Positions 51,827-60,141 of a stretch of DNA of 64,000 bases are shown here, one piece after another. Location: NCBI RefSeq assembly GCF_020171985.1, contig NZ_JAIVAL010000004.1:186001-250000 (forward strand), given 5' to 3'. The position numbers and the translations under genes were made by a program. Under the pieces are notes generated by a model. It saw nothing but the letters and a program-made list of their open reading frames with translations, made no database searches and was not told where the DNA came from. Source of the stretch: Halobacillus halophilus (lineage in GTDB: Bacteria; Bacillota; Bacilli; Bacillales; Halobacillaceae). The first letter of the stretch is position 1, and each line of letters opens with the position of its first letter.

Positions 51827-53092
51827 TTAAATCAATAGAAGGGAAAGCTCTTCAAAGAATATCAGTAAGAATGAAATAACTACCATCATAATGATATAGG
51901 GCGGTGTGCCCTTAATCACTTCGAGATAAGGCTTATTAAACACAGCACTTGCCGTGAATATATCCACTCCAAACGGTGGTGTAGCCGAGCCTAAGGCAGC
52001 CTGGAAGGTAATAACGACTCCCAAGTGAATAGGATCAATTCCGGCATCCATTGCTGCAGGATAAAAGATCGGAGTTAATACCAGAATGACTACAATCGGA
52101 TCAACAAACATACATCCGATGAAGAAAAATACTGTGACCATAAGTAATACATAAACCGCGCTGGGATCTGCTCCTAGAACCGTTTCTGTGATCATTTGCG
52201 GTATGCGTGCAAATGAAATCACCCATGTGAAGGCCTGTCCCCCTGCTACCAGTACGAACACGGCAGATGTGACTAGCCCTGTGGACCTGGCGATCTTAGG
52301 TAATTCTTTAATATGAATGGAGCGATAAATCAGCACTTCCAGGACAAAAGCATAGAGTACTGACATACCAGCAGCCTCAGTTGGACTGAAAATCCCCGTA
52401 TAAATACCGCCAATAATAATAACTGGAAATCCTAATGGCAAAAGCGCCTTTCTGGTCAACCGCCAGCGTTCGCCCCAGGATACTTTATTTGCTAAAGGAA
52501 TATCAGCTACTTTGGCGTAAATAATACTGTAAATCGCAAAACTTAAAAATACGATAATACCAGGGATAATACCTGCAATAAATAGTTTACCTACGGATGT
52601 ACCGGAAACCAGACCATAGATAATCATCCCAATACTTGGTGGAACAAGTAACGCGACGTCACTTGAATTAATAATTAATGCCATAGCTGTGGGGTCCTTG
52701 TAACCGATTTTCAAAAGTCGTTCGCGCATTGGCTTACCAATCGCTACCACCGTAGCCTGGGTTGACCCCGAGATAGCCCCAAATAAGGTACAGGCCGCAG
52801 CTGTTGTAACGGCATATCCACCGCGAATATGACCGATAAATGAGCCAATGAAATCGAGCAGCCGATTAGACGTTTTCCCCGTCGTCATAATATCAGCCGC
52901 AAAAATGAATAGCGGAACCGCTAAAAGGACGTACGGTTCAATTCCTGTAGAAAATTGCTGCATTAGAATCATAGGATCCAAGTTGGGAAAATAAATGAAC
53001 AATACAATTAATGGCGCCGCCATAAGCGGAATCATCATTGGAAAATTCAATAATAGAAGGACCACCATGATCGTTAGTAGTGTGGCAACCAT
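51827..53092 (-). CDS. dctM: TRAP transporter large permease DctM
   Basis: A 421-residue membrane protein with about 12 helices, the sodium-coupled translocation subunit of the TRAP family. Characteristic stretches are AVPLFIFAADIMTTGKTSNRL near residue 55, TLFGAISGSTQATVVAIG, DVALLVPPSIGMIIYG and a C-terminal SATPPFGVDIFTASAVFN. It follows dctQ by 34 bases. TRAP importers usually take C4-dicarboxylates or other organic acids, and the substrate is not evident. Confidence 0.93.
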   Translation of the reverse strand: MVATLLTIMVVLLLLNFPMMIPLMAAPLIVLFIYFPNLDPMILMQQFSTGIEPYVLLAVPLFIFAADIMTTGKTSNRLLDFIGSFIGHIRGGYAVTTAAACTLFGAISGSTQATVVAIGKPMRERLLKIGYKDPTAMALIINSSDVALLVPPSIGMIIYGLVSGTSVGKLFIAGIIPGIIVFLSFAIYSIIYAKVADIPLANKVSWGERWRLTRKALLPLGFPVIIIGGIYTGIFSPTEAAGMSVLYAFVLEVLIYRSIHIKELPKIARSTGLVTSAVFVLVAGGQAFTWVISFARIPQMITETVLGADPSAVYVLLMVTVFFFIGCMFVDPIVVILVLTPIFYPAAMDAGIDPIHLGVVITFQAALGSATPPFGVDIFTASAVFNKPYLEVIKGTPPYIIMMVVISFLLIFFEELSLLLI

Positions 53093-53126
53093 ATCGTTAT
53101 CCTTTCTTCTGCTGTATTTATTTTAT

Positions 53127-53684
53127 CTATAAGTGTGTGCCTTCGTGGATTTCATGTTTCTCTTGATCATTGTAGTCTTTCGCATCTGTTCCAAGATAAA
53201 CCTCGTCCCGATATTTAATATTTATCCACATATTTCTAAGGAATTGTACTCCGCCCAGTAAGAATCCAATTGGAATGAAAATGTATAAATAGTAAGAGGG
53301 CATCTGAAGAGCTGATGTAACTCTGCCAGACTCATATACATCGTATACGTAAAGAGCTGAAAAGTAAGTAAGTACAAATAATACAAGCGCTGTAACCAGC
53401 GGTATGAATATGGCCAGAATTTTCCTGACCTTAAAAGGAGCTAGATCATAGAAAGCAGACATGCTGATATGTCTCCCTTTCCGGGCTGCATAACTAATCC
53501 CCATAAAAGTAGCGACTACAATCGCGATTTGACTAACCTCATCTGCAAAAGGCGGAGTGTAAGTGAAGATCGCTCGGCTTAAAGCCTTGCCTACTACCAT
53601 TAAGGCAATGATGATTATCGCATAACTGAGAATGAATTCTTCAACTTTAAGTATAATTTTGTCGACGATCTTTAATGGATTCAA
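53127..53684 (-). CDS. dctQ: TRAP transporter small permease DctQ
   Basis: A 185-residue protein with four membrane helices, the small TRAP subunit. Family features are PFADEVSQIAIVVATFMGISYAARKGRHISM and a fourth helix near residue 150, ending with an acidic tail. The TTG at 53684 lies nine bases after AGGAGGG. An inverted repeat TAAGTGAG/CTCACTTA (53711-53718 and 53729-53736) just upstream could be an operator. First gene of the operon. Confidence 0.9.
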   Translation of the reverse strand: MNPLKIVDKIILKVEEFILSYAIIIIALMVVGKALSRAIFTYTPPFADEVSQIAIVVATFMGISYAARKGRHISMSAFYDLAPFKVRKILAIFIPLVTALVLFVLTYFSALYVYDVYESGRVTSALQMPSYYLYIFIPIGFLLGGVQFLRNMWINIKYRDEVYLGTDAKDYNDQEKHEIHEGTHL

Positions 53685-53911
53685 CTCATTTAGCCCTCCT
53701 AAATTGGAAATAAGTGAGGTTTTTGAAGCTCACTTACTAAACATCATACCGAACAAATGGAGAACACTCAAATTAACTTATACAGAATTTTTTGTATATT
53801 GTGTTCAAATTTAATAATGTAATGAGATTGTAATCAAATTCCTTGTATATCATCTTTATAGCTTTCTATAGATAGTATTTTCTCCAGATTTAATCATTTT
53901 ATTTCCATTTA

Positions 53912-54757
53912 CTAGTCAATAAAATGATAAACAATTGAATTCCCTACCCATTCATAACCGATCTTCTTATAAATGGAGTTAGATGAATGGTTATCAAGAT
54001 CCGTATATAGAGAACAAAACTGGTACCCCTGGTCCAATAACTTCTTCGTAAGCGTCCAAACAGCCTGCGTAGCATACCCTCTTCTTTTATATTCATCGGG
54101 TGTAAATACGGCATTAATAGTAACCCCATGTGGGGTAACGCGAGCTCTGGCAGCCATAGAGACTGCTTCTCCATTGACTATCCAAAGGTACATACGCCGT
54201 GTGCGAATCATTTCCTCTGCCATTTCAGCAGTTCGCTCTTTTATCGTTCCTTCATTGGTTTCTTCTCCAAACCATGTTAACCATTTCTTAACGAGTTCAA
54301 AGTCGCACTCCTTAGCTTCGACTAGTTCCCCTTCGCTCATATGAATGGGCCGCAATTCATTTAAACGGTAGATGCCCTGTCGCATATGTATGATAGGGTT
54401 CTCCCCAGTGATGTTGACCCATGCATCAATAAATTGCTGAACAGCTTCCCCTTCCCCAAGAATTCCAGGAACTTCAAATTGATTTTCAAACAAGTAACGA
54501 GCTAAACTCTTAATATGGCTGGAAGTAACGGTTGCGATGGACGGTAAAATCCAAAGATGGGGCGGGGTTCTCATCGTCATAAAAACGGGACGCCCTTCTT
54601 CTTCAATTTTAATTAATATAGAATTTTCATCTGAAGATGATTCCTGTAGCCGCTTTAAAATTCCTAACGGCAGGTTATTTTCAGCTTCTCTTTGGAGAAG
54701 AAGTTCTTGAATAGATGTAGTAAACGCTTCCACACTATGTTCTTGTATTATTTTCAT
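53912..54757 (-). CDS. GNAT-family N-acetyltransferase (two-part)
   Basis: A 281-residue protein. The C-terminal half has the acetyl-CoA loop TPDEYKRRGYATQAVWTL and DLDNHSSNSIYKKIGYEWV. The N-terminal half is a helical and beta region found in this Bacillus subgroup and gives no clear second active site. GGGGAGC is upstream of the ATG. Single gene with unknown substrate. Confidence 0.8.
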   Translation of the reverse strand: MKIIQEHSVEAFTTSIQELLLQREAENNLPLGILKRLQESSSDENSILIKIEEEGRPVFMTMRTPPHLWILPSIATVTSSHIKSLARYLFENQFEVPGILGEGEAVQQFIDAWVNITGENPIIHMRQGIYRLNELRPIHMSEGELVEAKECDFELVKKWLTWFGEETNEGTIKERTAEMAEEMIRTRRMYLWIVNGEAVSMAARARVTPHGVTINAVFTPDEYKRRGYATQAVWTLTKKLLDQGYQFCSLYTDLDNHSSNSIYKKIGYEWVGNSIVYHFID

Positions 54758-54878
54758 TTTGCTCCCCGCCCTCTGCTATATTTTTGCTTCTGTTTGATAA
54801 AATTAGACAAATTAGAAAATTAATACTATTATACTTTCTTGAGAAGTCTTCTACAATAGAAGAAAGGAGAGAGAATTC

Positions 54879-55061
54879 ATGAATAAGAAGGAAATTCAGG
54901 ATCAAATCGCCTTTTTAAAAGCTGATTATATAAGAATCCAAGGAGATTTGGACAAGCTGGAAGCGAACGGAGCTAATGTGGAGAACGCTGAGGCGCAATT
55001 AGAACGCATGGAAAAAGAGTTGAAGGATTTGAAGGTGCAACTGGCTGAAGCTAACGCCTAA
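54879..55061 (+). CDS. SE1832-family small coiled-coil protein
   Basis: A 60-residue helical protein with heptad leucines (FLKADYIRIQGDLDKLE, then AEAQLERMEKELKDLKVQL). It fits the SE1832 family of Bacillales, by memory. The function is unknown. AAAGGAGAG precedes the ATG and a strong terminator follows. Confidence 0.7.
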   Translation: MNKKEIQDQIAFLKADYIRIQGDLDKLEANGANVENAEAQLERMEKELKDLKVQLAEANA

Positions 55062-55094
55062 ACTTAATAGACCTTACCGCATATTATGAAAAGT

Positions 55095-55131
55095 AAGAGA
55101 AAGGACCGCTTAAGCAGCGGTCCTTTCTCTT
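55095..55131. terminator. Bidirectional terminator, 15-bp stem
   Basis: AAGAGAAAGGACCGC (55095-55109) pairs with GCGGTCCTTTCTCTT (55117-55131). It reaches the stop codon of the convergent antiporter gene. Confidence 0.88.
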
Positions 55132-56995
55132 ATTTTTTCTGCTTTTTATTTCCGCTTTCTTTTCTCTGCTCTTCAAGTTTTTCTTGTATTTTTTCAAATT
55201 CTTTACTAGGAGGAGTCAATGCTACTACCACATCTCCATTTTCAGCCCTATTTTCGACCTCTGGACTAAAGAACTCAATCTTCCCTGAAGGTTTTTTGAT
55301 AAACAGAATGACCGCTTCGCTATCAATATTATTTAAATAGTTTTCATATTTATACTGTTCCGTTATATTTGTTTTCCGGAACACATAACCACTTTCAACC
55401 ATAATGTTCAATTCCTCCCAGGAGGCTCCTTCTTTAAACAGAACTCTTCCCCCAATGGTATGAACAAGGTTTTCCAGATTATCTCCTTCACGGTCACTCA
55501 AGCTCAGCTGATACAGATTATTTCGACCGAACTCCGGAACGAATGTGGTACATACAAGCGCGTTATAGGAATCAAGCTCCGTTGCCGCTATAAGGTACTC
55601 ATATGGCGTCATATCCAGATAGTATTCCGTTTGTTCTGATAAAATCTCTCCATGGTAAGATTTTATCCCTGCGGATCTGGTACGTGACAAGCGTTCCCAG
55701 GAGGAATCAGCAATGAGCACGGGGACTTTCAAATCCTCTAATGTCTTAGCCATTCCCGTAGCAAATTGACTTCCTCCTGAAATAAGCACGCCAGGCGGTC
55801 CTTCCATAGAGAGACCCAGCTTCTTAGAGAGCCAACCAATTGAAAATCCATGTGCTACCACCGTTGTAAACACAAGGGCAAATGTAAGGGAGATGAGGAT
55901 TGAAGCATCTTCAAAACCTGACTCCAAAAGGATACTCGCGAAGTAGCTGGCTACAGTCAAAGCTACTATGCCGCGCGGAGCTATCCAGCCGACGAGTAAT
56001 TTTTCCGATTTCGATAGATCGGTCCCCATGGTGGAGAGAAAAATGGATAAGGGACGAACGATAAACAACATTAGTAAAACAAAACCGATAATTTGTAAAT
56101 TAAAGATTTCAACTAAAGTTTCCTGCGTCAAAGAAGCTGTCAACATAACAAATATCGTTGAAATCAGCAGCAAGGAAATATTTTCTTTGAAATGCCTCAT
56201 ATCTGCTATAGATGAAATATGCATATTAGCCAATGTCATCCCCATCGCCGTGACAGAGAGCAGCCCTGTTTCATGAGTGATTTCATCAGCGATGGTAAAG
56301 CAGGCAATAACCACGGTAAAGACCACAGGTGACTTTAAAAACTCTGGGACATATCCGGTTTCAAACATCCAACCTACTCCCTTGCCGCATGCCCAACCTA
56401 ATATTACAGCAAATAAGGAAGCCAGGAAGAATAGAAGAAGTTCAGAAGGGTTAACGTTTGTTCCCATAATAAACTCGATAATTTCAAAGGCAAAAACAGC
56501 TAGCAATGCTCCAATTGGATCAACTATAATACCTTCCCATTTCAATATCTTAGCAGGTCTGGGCTTTAATTTAGCCTGTCTTAATAAAGGGAGAATAACG
56601 GTTGGACCAGTAACTATAAACAGACCGCCAATTACAAAGGCTACTGCCCATGAGAGCCCGGCTACGTAGTGAGCAGCCAATGCGCCCAGGATCCAGCTTA
56701 AAAAAGCTCCGAACGTAACAATACGAAAAACCGGCCGTCCAAGTCCCCGTACCTCTTTCATATCCAAATTTAAGCTACCTTCAAATAAAATAACAGCTAC
56801 AGCCAAAGAAATAATGGGTTTATAAAGTTCTCCAAAATCCTGCTCCGGATTCAACAAACCGAAGACCGGACCTACTAAAAGACCTACGATCGACATCACA
56901 ACAATTGCCGGTAGACGAAAACGCCAGGCTATCCACTGTGATCCAACCCCAAGACTTCCAATTAACATAAATTGTAACAATAGTGAATCAATCAT
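55130..56995 (-). CDS. Cation:proton antiporter, CPA1 type with C-terminal nucleotide-binding-like domain
   Basis: A 621-residue protein. Thirteen or so membrane helices fill the first 390 residues, with VAVILFEGSLNLDMKEVRG, FIVTGPTVILPLL and KWEGIIVDPIGALLAVFAFE (acidic ion-site helix) typical of NhaP-like Na+(K+)/H+ antiporters. The soluble part starts with GVLISGGSQFATGMAKTLED, a TrkA-N-like Rossmann start, then a TrkA-C-like end and a basic tail. It probably handles sodium or pH stress. The ATG at 56995 has GAGGGA upstream. Confidence 0.88.
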   Translation of the reverse strand: MIDSLLLQFMLIGSLGVGSQWIAWRFRLPAIVVMSIVGLLVGPVFGLLNPEQDFGELYKPIISLAVAVILFEGSLNLDMKEVRGLGRPVFRIVTFGAFLSWILGALAAHYVAGLSWAVAFVIGGLFIVTGPTVILPLLRQAKLKPRPAKILKWEGIIVDPIGALLAVFAFEIIEFIMGTNVNPSELLLFFLASLFAVILGWACGKGVGWMFETGYVPEFLKSPVVFTVVIACFTIADEITHETGLLSVTAMGMTLANMHISSIADMRHFKENISLLLISTIFVMLTASLTQETLVEIFNLQIIGFVLLMLFIVRPLSIFLSTMGTDLSKSEKLLVGWIAPRGIVALTVASYFASILLESGFEDASILISLTFALVFTTVVAHGFSIGWLSKKLGLSMEGPPGVLISGGSQFATGMAKTLEDLKVPVLIADSSWERLSRTRSAGIKSYHGEILSEQTEYYLDMTPYEYLIAATELDSYNALVCTTFVPEFGRNNLYQLSLSDREGDNLENLVHTIGGRVLFKEGASWEELNIMVESGYVFRKTNITEQYKYENYLNNIDSEAVILFIKKPSGKIEFFSPEVENRAENGDVVVALTPPSKEFEKIQEKLEEQRKESGNKKQKK

Positions 56996-57401
56996 TAACG
57001 TTTCCCTCATCTCCAGTATGTTTATACACTCCGCGTTATGATATAGCCATATTCTATATCCAGATCTTAGTTCTGTAAACTAAATTGGCCGCCCTATAAA
57101 AACAATCATTCATTAGAAAACCTACTACTTATTATATAAAGCTCCTACTCCTGGTGTTGAGCTTACAGTTTAGCTCCTGTTTGTTGAAGACTTGATTTCG
57201 CGATATTTGTTGAGCGGAAAGTCCTTGTTATAGAAGCATTAAAGGTTAATCCAGGATGCATAATACTTCTATAGAAATGTGCGTTGTTCCCTATTCCATC
57301 ATAGGGTGGGGAAGGAAACGACGAGACTCCTGCGGGAGAAGAATCCAGGCTAGATCCCACAGGGAGTGATAACGACTGAGGAGGTTTTTGATAAAAAGAA
57401 A

Positions 57402-57459
57402 GATTGACTAAATTCGCCCCGTCCTTTAGCAACGTCGATTGACCCTACATCGTGTAGGG
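57402..57459 (+). ncRNA. Two-hairpin RNA-like insert, copy in repeat D
   Basis: GATTGAC (57402-57408) can pair with GTCGATT (57434-57440) using two G-U pairs. The second hairpin CCCTAC-ATCGT-GTAGGG (57443-57459) is perfect. The first inner hairpin has decayed, but its GTCCT loop remains. Confidence 0.35.
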
Positions 57460-57484
57460 CCGCAGGAAAGTGTTCAAATGTGGA

Positions 57485-57583
57485 ATCACCCCGAAAGACA
57501 CGACCAGCATAAGCCGACCATCAATAGGATTGCGGTTTTTCAATCCGTTGATGAGCGGCTTATGTCTCGAGTGTCTGGGTGAT
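57485..57583 (+). ncRNA. Long interrupted hairpin in repeat D
   Basis: Helices in order: ATCACCC/GGGTGAT (57485-57491, 57577-57583), AGACAC/GTGTCT, CATAAGCC/GGCTTATG, CATCAA/TTGATG and a tip GGATTG/CAATCC. All are perfect. Copy C has the same helices with a different tip that still pairs at most positions. Confidence 0.4.
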
Positions 57584-57745
57584 GGAACAAGACGAGTTGT
57601 TACCGGAGCCAGCCTCCTCTCTAAATGAGCAACGGACCCAAATTATCTCGCAATCAAGTCTTCAACTAATCGGCGCATGAGTTTAATAAACCTCTTATAA
57701 TAATTTCACCAATATTTAGCAGCTTCATTATTTAAATTAAAAGTA

Positions 57746-57774
57746 TTGACATAATTTTTTGACATTGATAGTAT
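57746..57774 (+). promoter_or_regulatory. brnQ promoter
   Basis: TTGACA (57746-57751), 17 bases, TAGTAT (57769-57774). A second TTGACA (57759) lies in the spacer. AATTTTTTGACATTG across the spacer is a poor CodY match with four mismatches. Confidence 0.65.
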
Positions 57775-57803
57775 TACGGCGTTGTATAAGAATTCGATTA
57801 TTT

Positions 57804-57863
57804 GATCTTCCTACACCCTAGTATGGTCCTGGGCGCTCATTCTTGGTTCGGAAGGTCTTTTTT
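57804..57863 (+). promoter_or_regulatory. Possible transcription attenuator in the brnQ leader
   Basis: GATCTTCC (57804-57811) pairs with GGAAGGTC (57850-57857) with one G-U pair, followed by six T, between the promoter and the brnQ start. An inner CCC/GGG stem is possible. This is terminator-shaped and sits in the leader rather than after a gene. No T-box or known riboswitch core is visible. Confidence 0.4.
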
Positions 57864-57902
57864 ACGCACAATATATACAGACATCTTAGGAGGAGCATAT
57901 TT

Positions 57903-59219
57903 ATGAGAGCTAGAGATACAGTATTCATAGGGTTTACACTGTTCGCCTTGTTTTTTGGGGCCGGTAATCTTATTTACCCTATATCCCTGGGTATTGAATC
58001 AGGTACTTCCTACCTTCCGGCTATAGCTGGTTTTGTACTAACAGGGGTGGGTCTGCCTATTGTTACGGTTGCAGCCATCTCTTATTTTAGAAATGGAGCT
58101 ACTGAACTCGCTGGAAGGGTTCACCCTTTATTCGGCCTATTGTTCACTGCCATGGTGTATTTAGTCATCGGTCCTTTCTTTGCGATCCCTAGAGCCGCTA
58201 ACGTCGCTTTTGAGACTGGAGTAGTCCCATTTGTGAGTGGGGGCTCTTTAATGCTATTGATATTTTCTATTCTATTCTTTGCCATTGTGTACTTAGTCAG
58301 TCTAAATCCCTCTAAGCTTGTTGATCGAATTGGACAAATCTTAACTCCGGCTTTGTTTCTTGCTATTTTAGGATTGGTGATAGGAAGCTTCTTCTTACTG
58401 GATGGAACTGTTCAGCCAGCTGGAGAAAAATATGCATCCCAGCCGTTTTTCTCAGGCTTTGTTGAAGGATACTTAACAATGGATGCCATTGCTTCGCTGG
58501 CATTTGGTCTCATTGTAGTCACATCTTTCCGCGATCGCGGCGTGACAGACCAGAAAGAACTGACTTTACGGACTCTAAAAGCTGGTTTAGTTACGGCTGT
58601 TGGTCTCGCTAGTGTATATGTAGGAATTGGGTGGATCGGCACAAAAATGGCTACAGAAGGCACATATGACAATGGAAGTGCCATTTTATCGGGTGCCGCT
58701 GAAATTATGTATGGGTCTGCTGGTACGATTCTTCTTGGTGTCATTGTAAGCCTTGCCTGCTTTACCACCTGTGTAGGGCTCACCGTTGCCTGCGGTCAAT
58801 TTTTCTCTAAACGTATAGAAACTTTATCTTATAAACAGGTAATCCTTATCGTGACATTGATCAGCTTTGGCATTTCCAATATCGGGCTCAGTCAGATCAT
58901 TTCCTACTCAGTACCTGTTCTTGTATTTGTGTATCCTATCACTATTGTGCTTGTAGCTTTAACTTTCGCGGGAGGGTTCTTTAATCACTCCGCCTACGTG
59001 TATAGAGGAGCTATTATATTTACTTCATTTATTAGCCTCTATGATGGGCTTGCCGCCTTTGGAGTTGATGTTTCTGCGTTTAAGCCTATGGTTCAGAACC
59101 TTCCTCTATCAGAGCTTAACTTAAGCTGGGTTCTTCCTGCGCTTATTGGAGGGGCAATCGGGGGACTAGTCCAATACGCTAAACGAGACGCTTTACCTTC
59201 TAAGAACTATCAAAACTAA
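57903..59219 (+). CDS. brnQ: Branched-chain amino acid transport system II carrier protein
   Basis: A 438-residue LIVCS-family cation symporter with 12 helices. It imports Leu, Ile and Val. The start RDTVFIGFTLFALFFGAGNL and the stretch NPSKLVDRIGQILTPALFL are typical. The ATG at 57903 has AGGAGGAG eight bases upstream; the open frame from 57843 runs through the attenuator-like hairpin and is rejected. Confidence 0.93.
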   Translation: MRARDTVFIGFTLFALFFGAGNLIYPISLGIESGTSYLPAIAGFVLTGVGLPIVTVAAISYFRNGATELAGRVHPLFGLLFTAMVYLVIGPFFAIPRAANVAFETGVVPFVSGGSLMLLIFSILFFAIVYLVSLNPSKLVDRIGQILTPALFLAILGLVIGSFFLLDGTVQPAGEKYASQPFFSGFVEGYLTMDAIASLAFGLIVVTSFRDRGVTDQKELTLRTLKAGLVTAVGLASVYVGIGWIGTKMATEGTYDNGSAILSGAAEIMYGSAGTILLGVIVSLACFTTCVGLTVACGQFFSKRIETLSYKQVILIVTLISFGISNIGLSQIISYSVPVLVFVYPITIVLVALTFAGGFFNHSAYVYRGAIIFTSFISLYDGLAAFGVDVSAFKPMVQNLPLSELNLSWVLPALIGGAIGGLVQYAKRDALPSKNYQN

Positions 59220-59223
59220 TGAT

Positions 59224-59260
59224 AAAAATCACCCTTCTTTATAAAGAAGGGTGATTTTTT
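59224..59260. terminator. Bidirectional terminator, 17-bp stem
   Basis: AAAAATCACCCTTCTTT pairs with AAAGAAGGGTGATTTTT (59224-59240 and 59243-59259), serving brnQ and the convergent transglutaminase operon. Confidence 0.92.
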
Positions 59261-59264
59261 GCTT

Positions 59265-60116
59265 TTACTGATCAACTAGTGTGACACTTACTTTTACATC
59301 AAGGTTTTGGCCGCCTCCCCGGTAGACTCCCTGAAGAGGACTTACATCTGCGTAGTCCCGGCCGCTTCCTATACGAATATGCTCTTCCAGAGCTTCTACA
59401 TTATTGGTAGGATCCAGTCCTACCCACCCGACCCCCGGTATCATAACTTCTACCCAGGCGTGAGTAGCTGCATCTCCAATTAAGGCTGAACCTTCCCCCA
59501 CATACAAATATCCACTTACGTAACGAGCCGGGATTCCTTTGTCTCTTAGTACAGCGATCATAACGTGCGCATAATCCTGACATACCCCTGCCTTTAAAGG
59601 CCAGGATTCGTAAGCTTTGGTATTCACTTGAGTTACTGTGCCATCATAAACAATGGATTGATGAATAAAGGCCATGAGATCAAGGGAGAATTGGATCGGA
59701 TCGGAAGAATCCCCCACCACTTCTTCTATTTCCTTGATTTGCTCTTTATACATAAACGTGTAAGGCGTTTCATTTAAAAAAGCAAGGTAATGACTGCGAA
59801 ATAAATCGGAATGAAAAATGGTGCGCATCTCATCTGAAAAGTGGATCATCTTAATGAGAGGACTCTTTTGAATACTGACTGTTGACTGGGTTTTGACAGT
59901 TAAATGCTGGTGCTTTTCCGGAATAAAGAAGGTTTCTACATAATTTCCCCAGTAATCGACATGTTCCTTCATCACTGAATTTGGGAGTACTTCTGAACGA
60001 TAAGCAGATAGCCGCTGACATTCATCCGTTGTGGGTTTTAACCGTATATGATTCATACTTTGATCTACAAAATTCTCATAATAAAACGTGTTAATATGTT
60101 CGATTTCATACTTCAT
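59265..60116 (-). CDS. Transglutaminase-like cysteine peptidase family protein
   Basis: A 283-residue protein with the N-terminal beta-domain of bacterial transglutaminase-like proteins (MKYEIEHINTFYYENFVDQS). The catalytic core has Cys in WPLKAGVCQDYAHVMIAVL and His in DAATHAWVEVMIPGVGWVGL, then DPTNN. Third gene of a conserved ATP-grasp / alpha-E / transglutaminase unit thought from comparative genomics to make and process a peptide tag or product. AGGAGGAAAG precedes the ATG. Confidence 0.88.
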   Translation of the reverse strand: MKYEIEHINTFYYENFVDQSMNHIRLKPTTDECQRLSAYRSEVLPNSVMKEHVDYWGNYVETFFIPEKHQHLTVKTQSTVSIQKSPLIKMIHFSDEMRTIFHSDLFRSHYLAFLNETPYTFMYKEQIKEIEEVVGDSSDPIQFSLDLMAFIHQSIVYDGTVTQVNTKAYESWPLKAGVCQDYAHVMIAVLRDKGIPARYVSGYLYVGEGSALIGDAATHAWVEVMIPGVGWVGLDPTNNVEALEEHIRIGSGRDYADVSPLQGVYRGGGQNLDVKVSVTLVDQ

Positions 60117-60141
60117 GAACTTTCCTCCTGCTAATGATAAC

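Larger units (their letters stand above)
57159..57694. repeat. Structured mosaic repeat, copy D
   Basis: Both inverted ends are present: GTTGAAGACTTGATTTCGCGATA (57183-57205) against TTATCTCGCAATCAAGTCTTCAAC (57643-57666), 21 of 23 positions matching when inverted. The core block from GGAAACGACGAGACTCCTGC (from about 57314) is shared with copies A and C. It is closed by GTTGTTACC near 57597. The two-hairpin insert (57402-57459) and a long hairpin (57485-57583) lie inside. It occupies a divergent gap between the antiporter gene and brnQ. Confidence 0.87.

Noticed and set aside
10573-57694. Transposase genes or IS ends associated with the repeats
   Set aside because: No transposase-like reading frame was found in or beside any copy, and I could not identify target-site duplications.
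57781-57902. T-box leader for brnQ
   Set aside because: No AGGGTGGNACCGCG-like sequence and the leader is too short.
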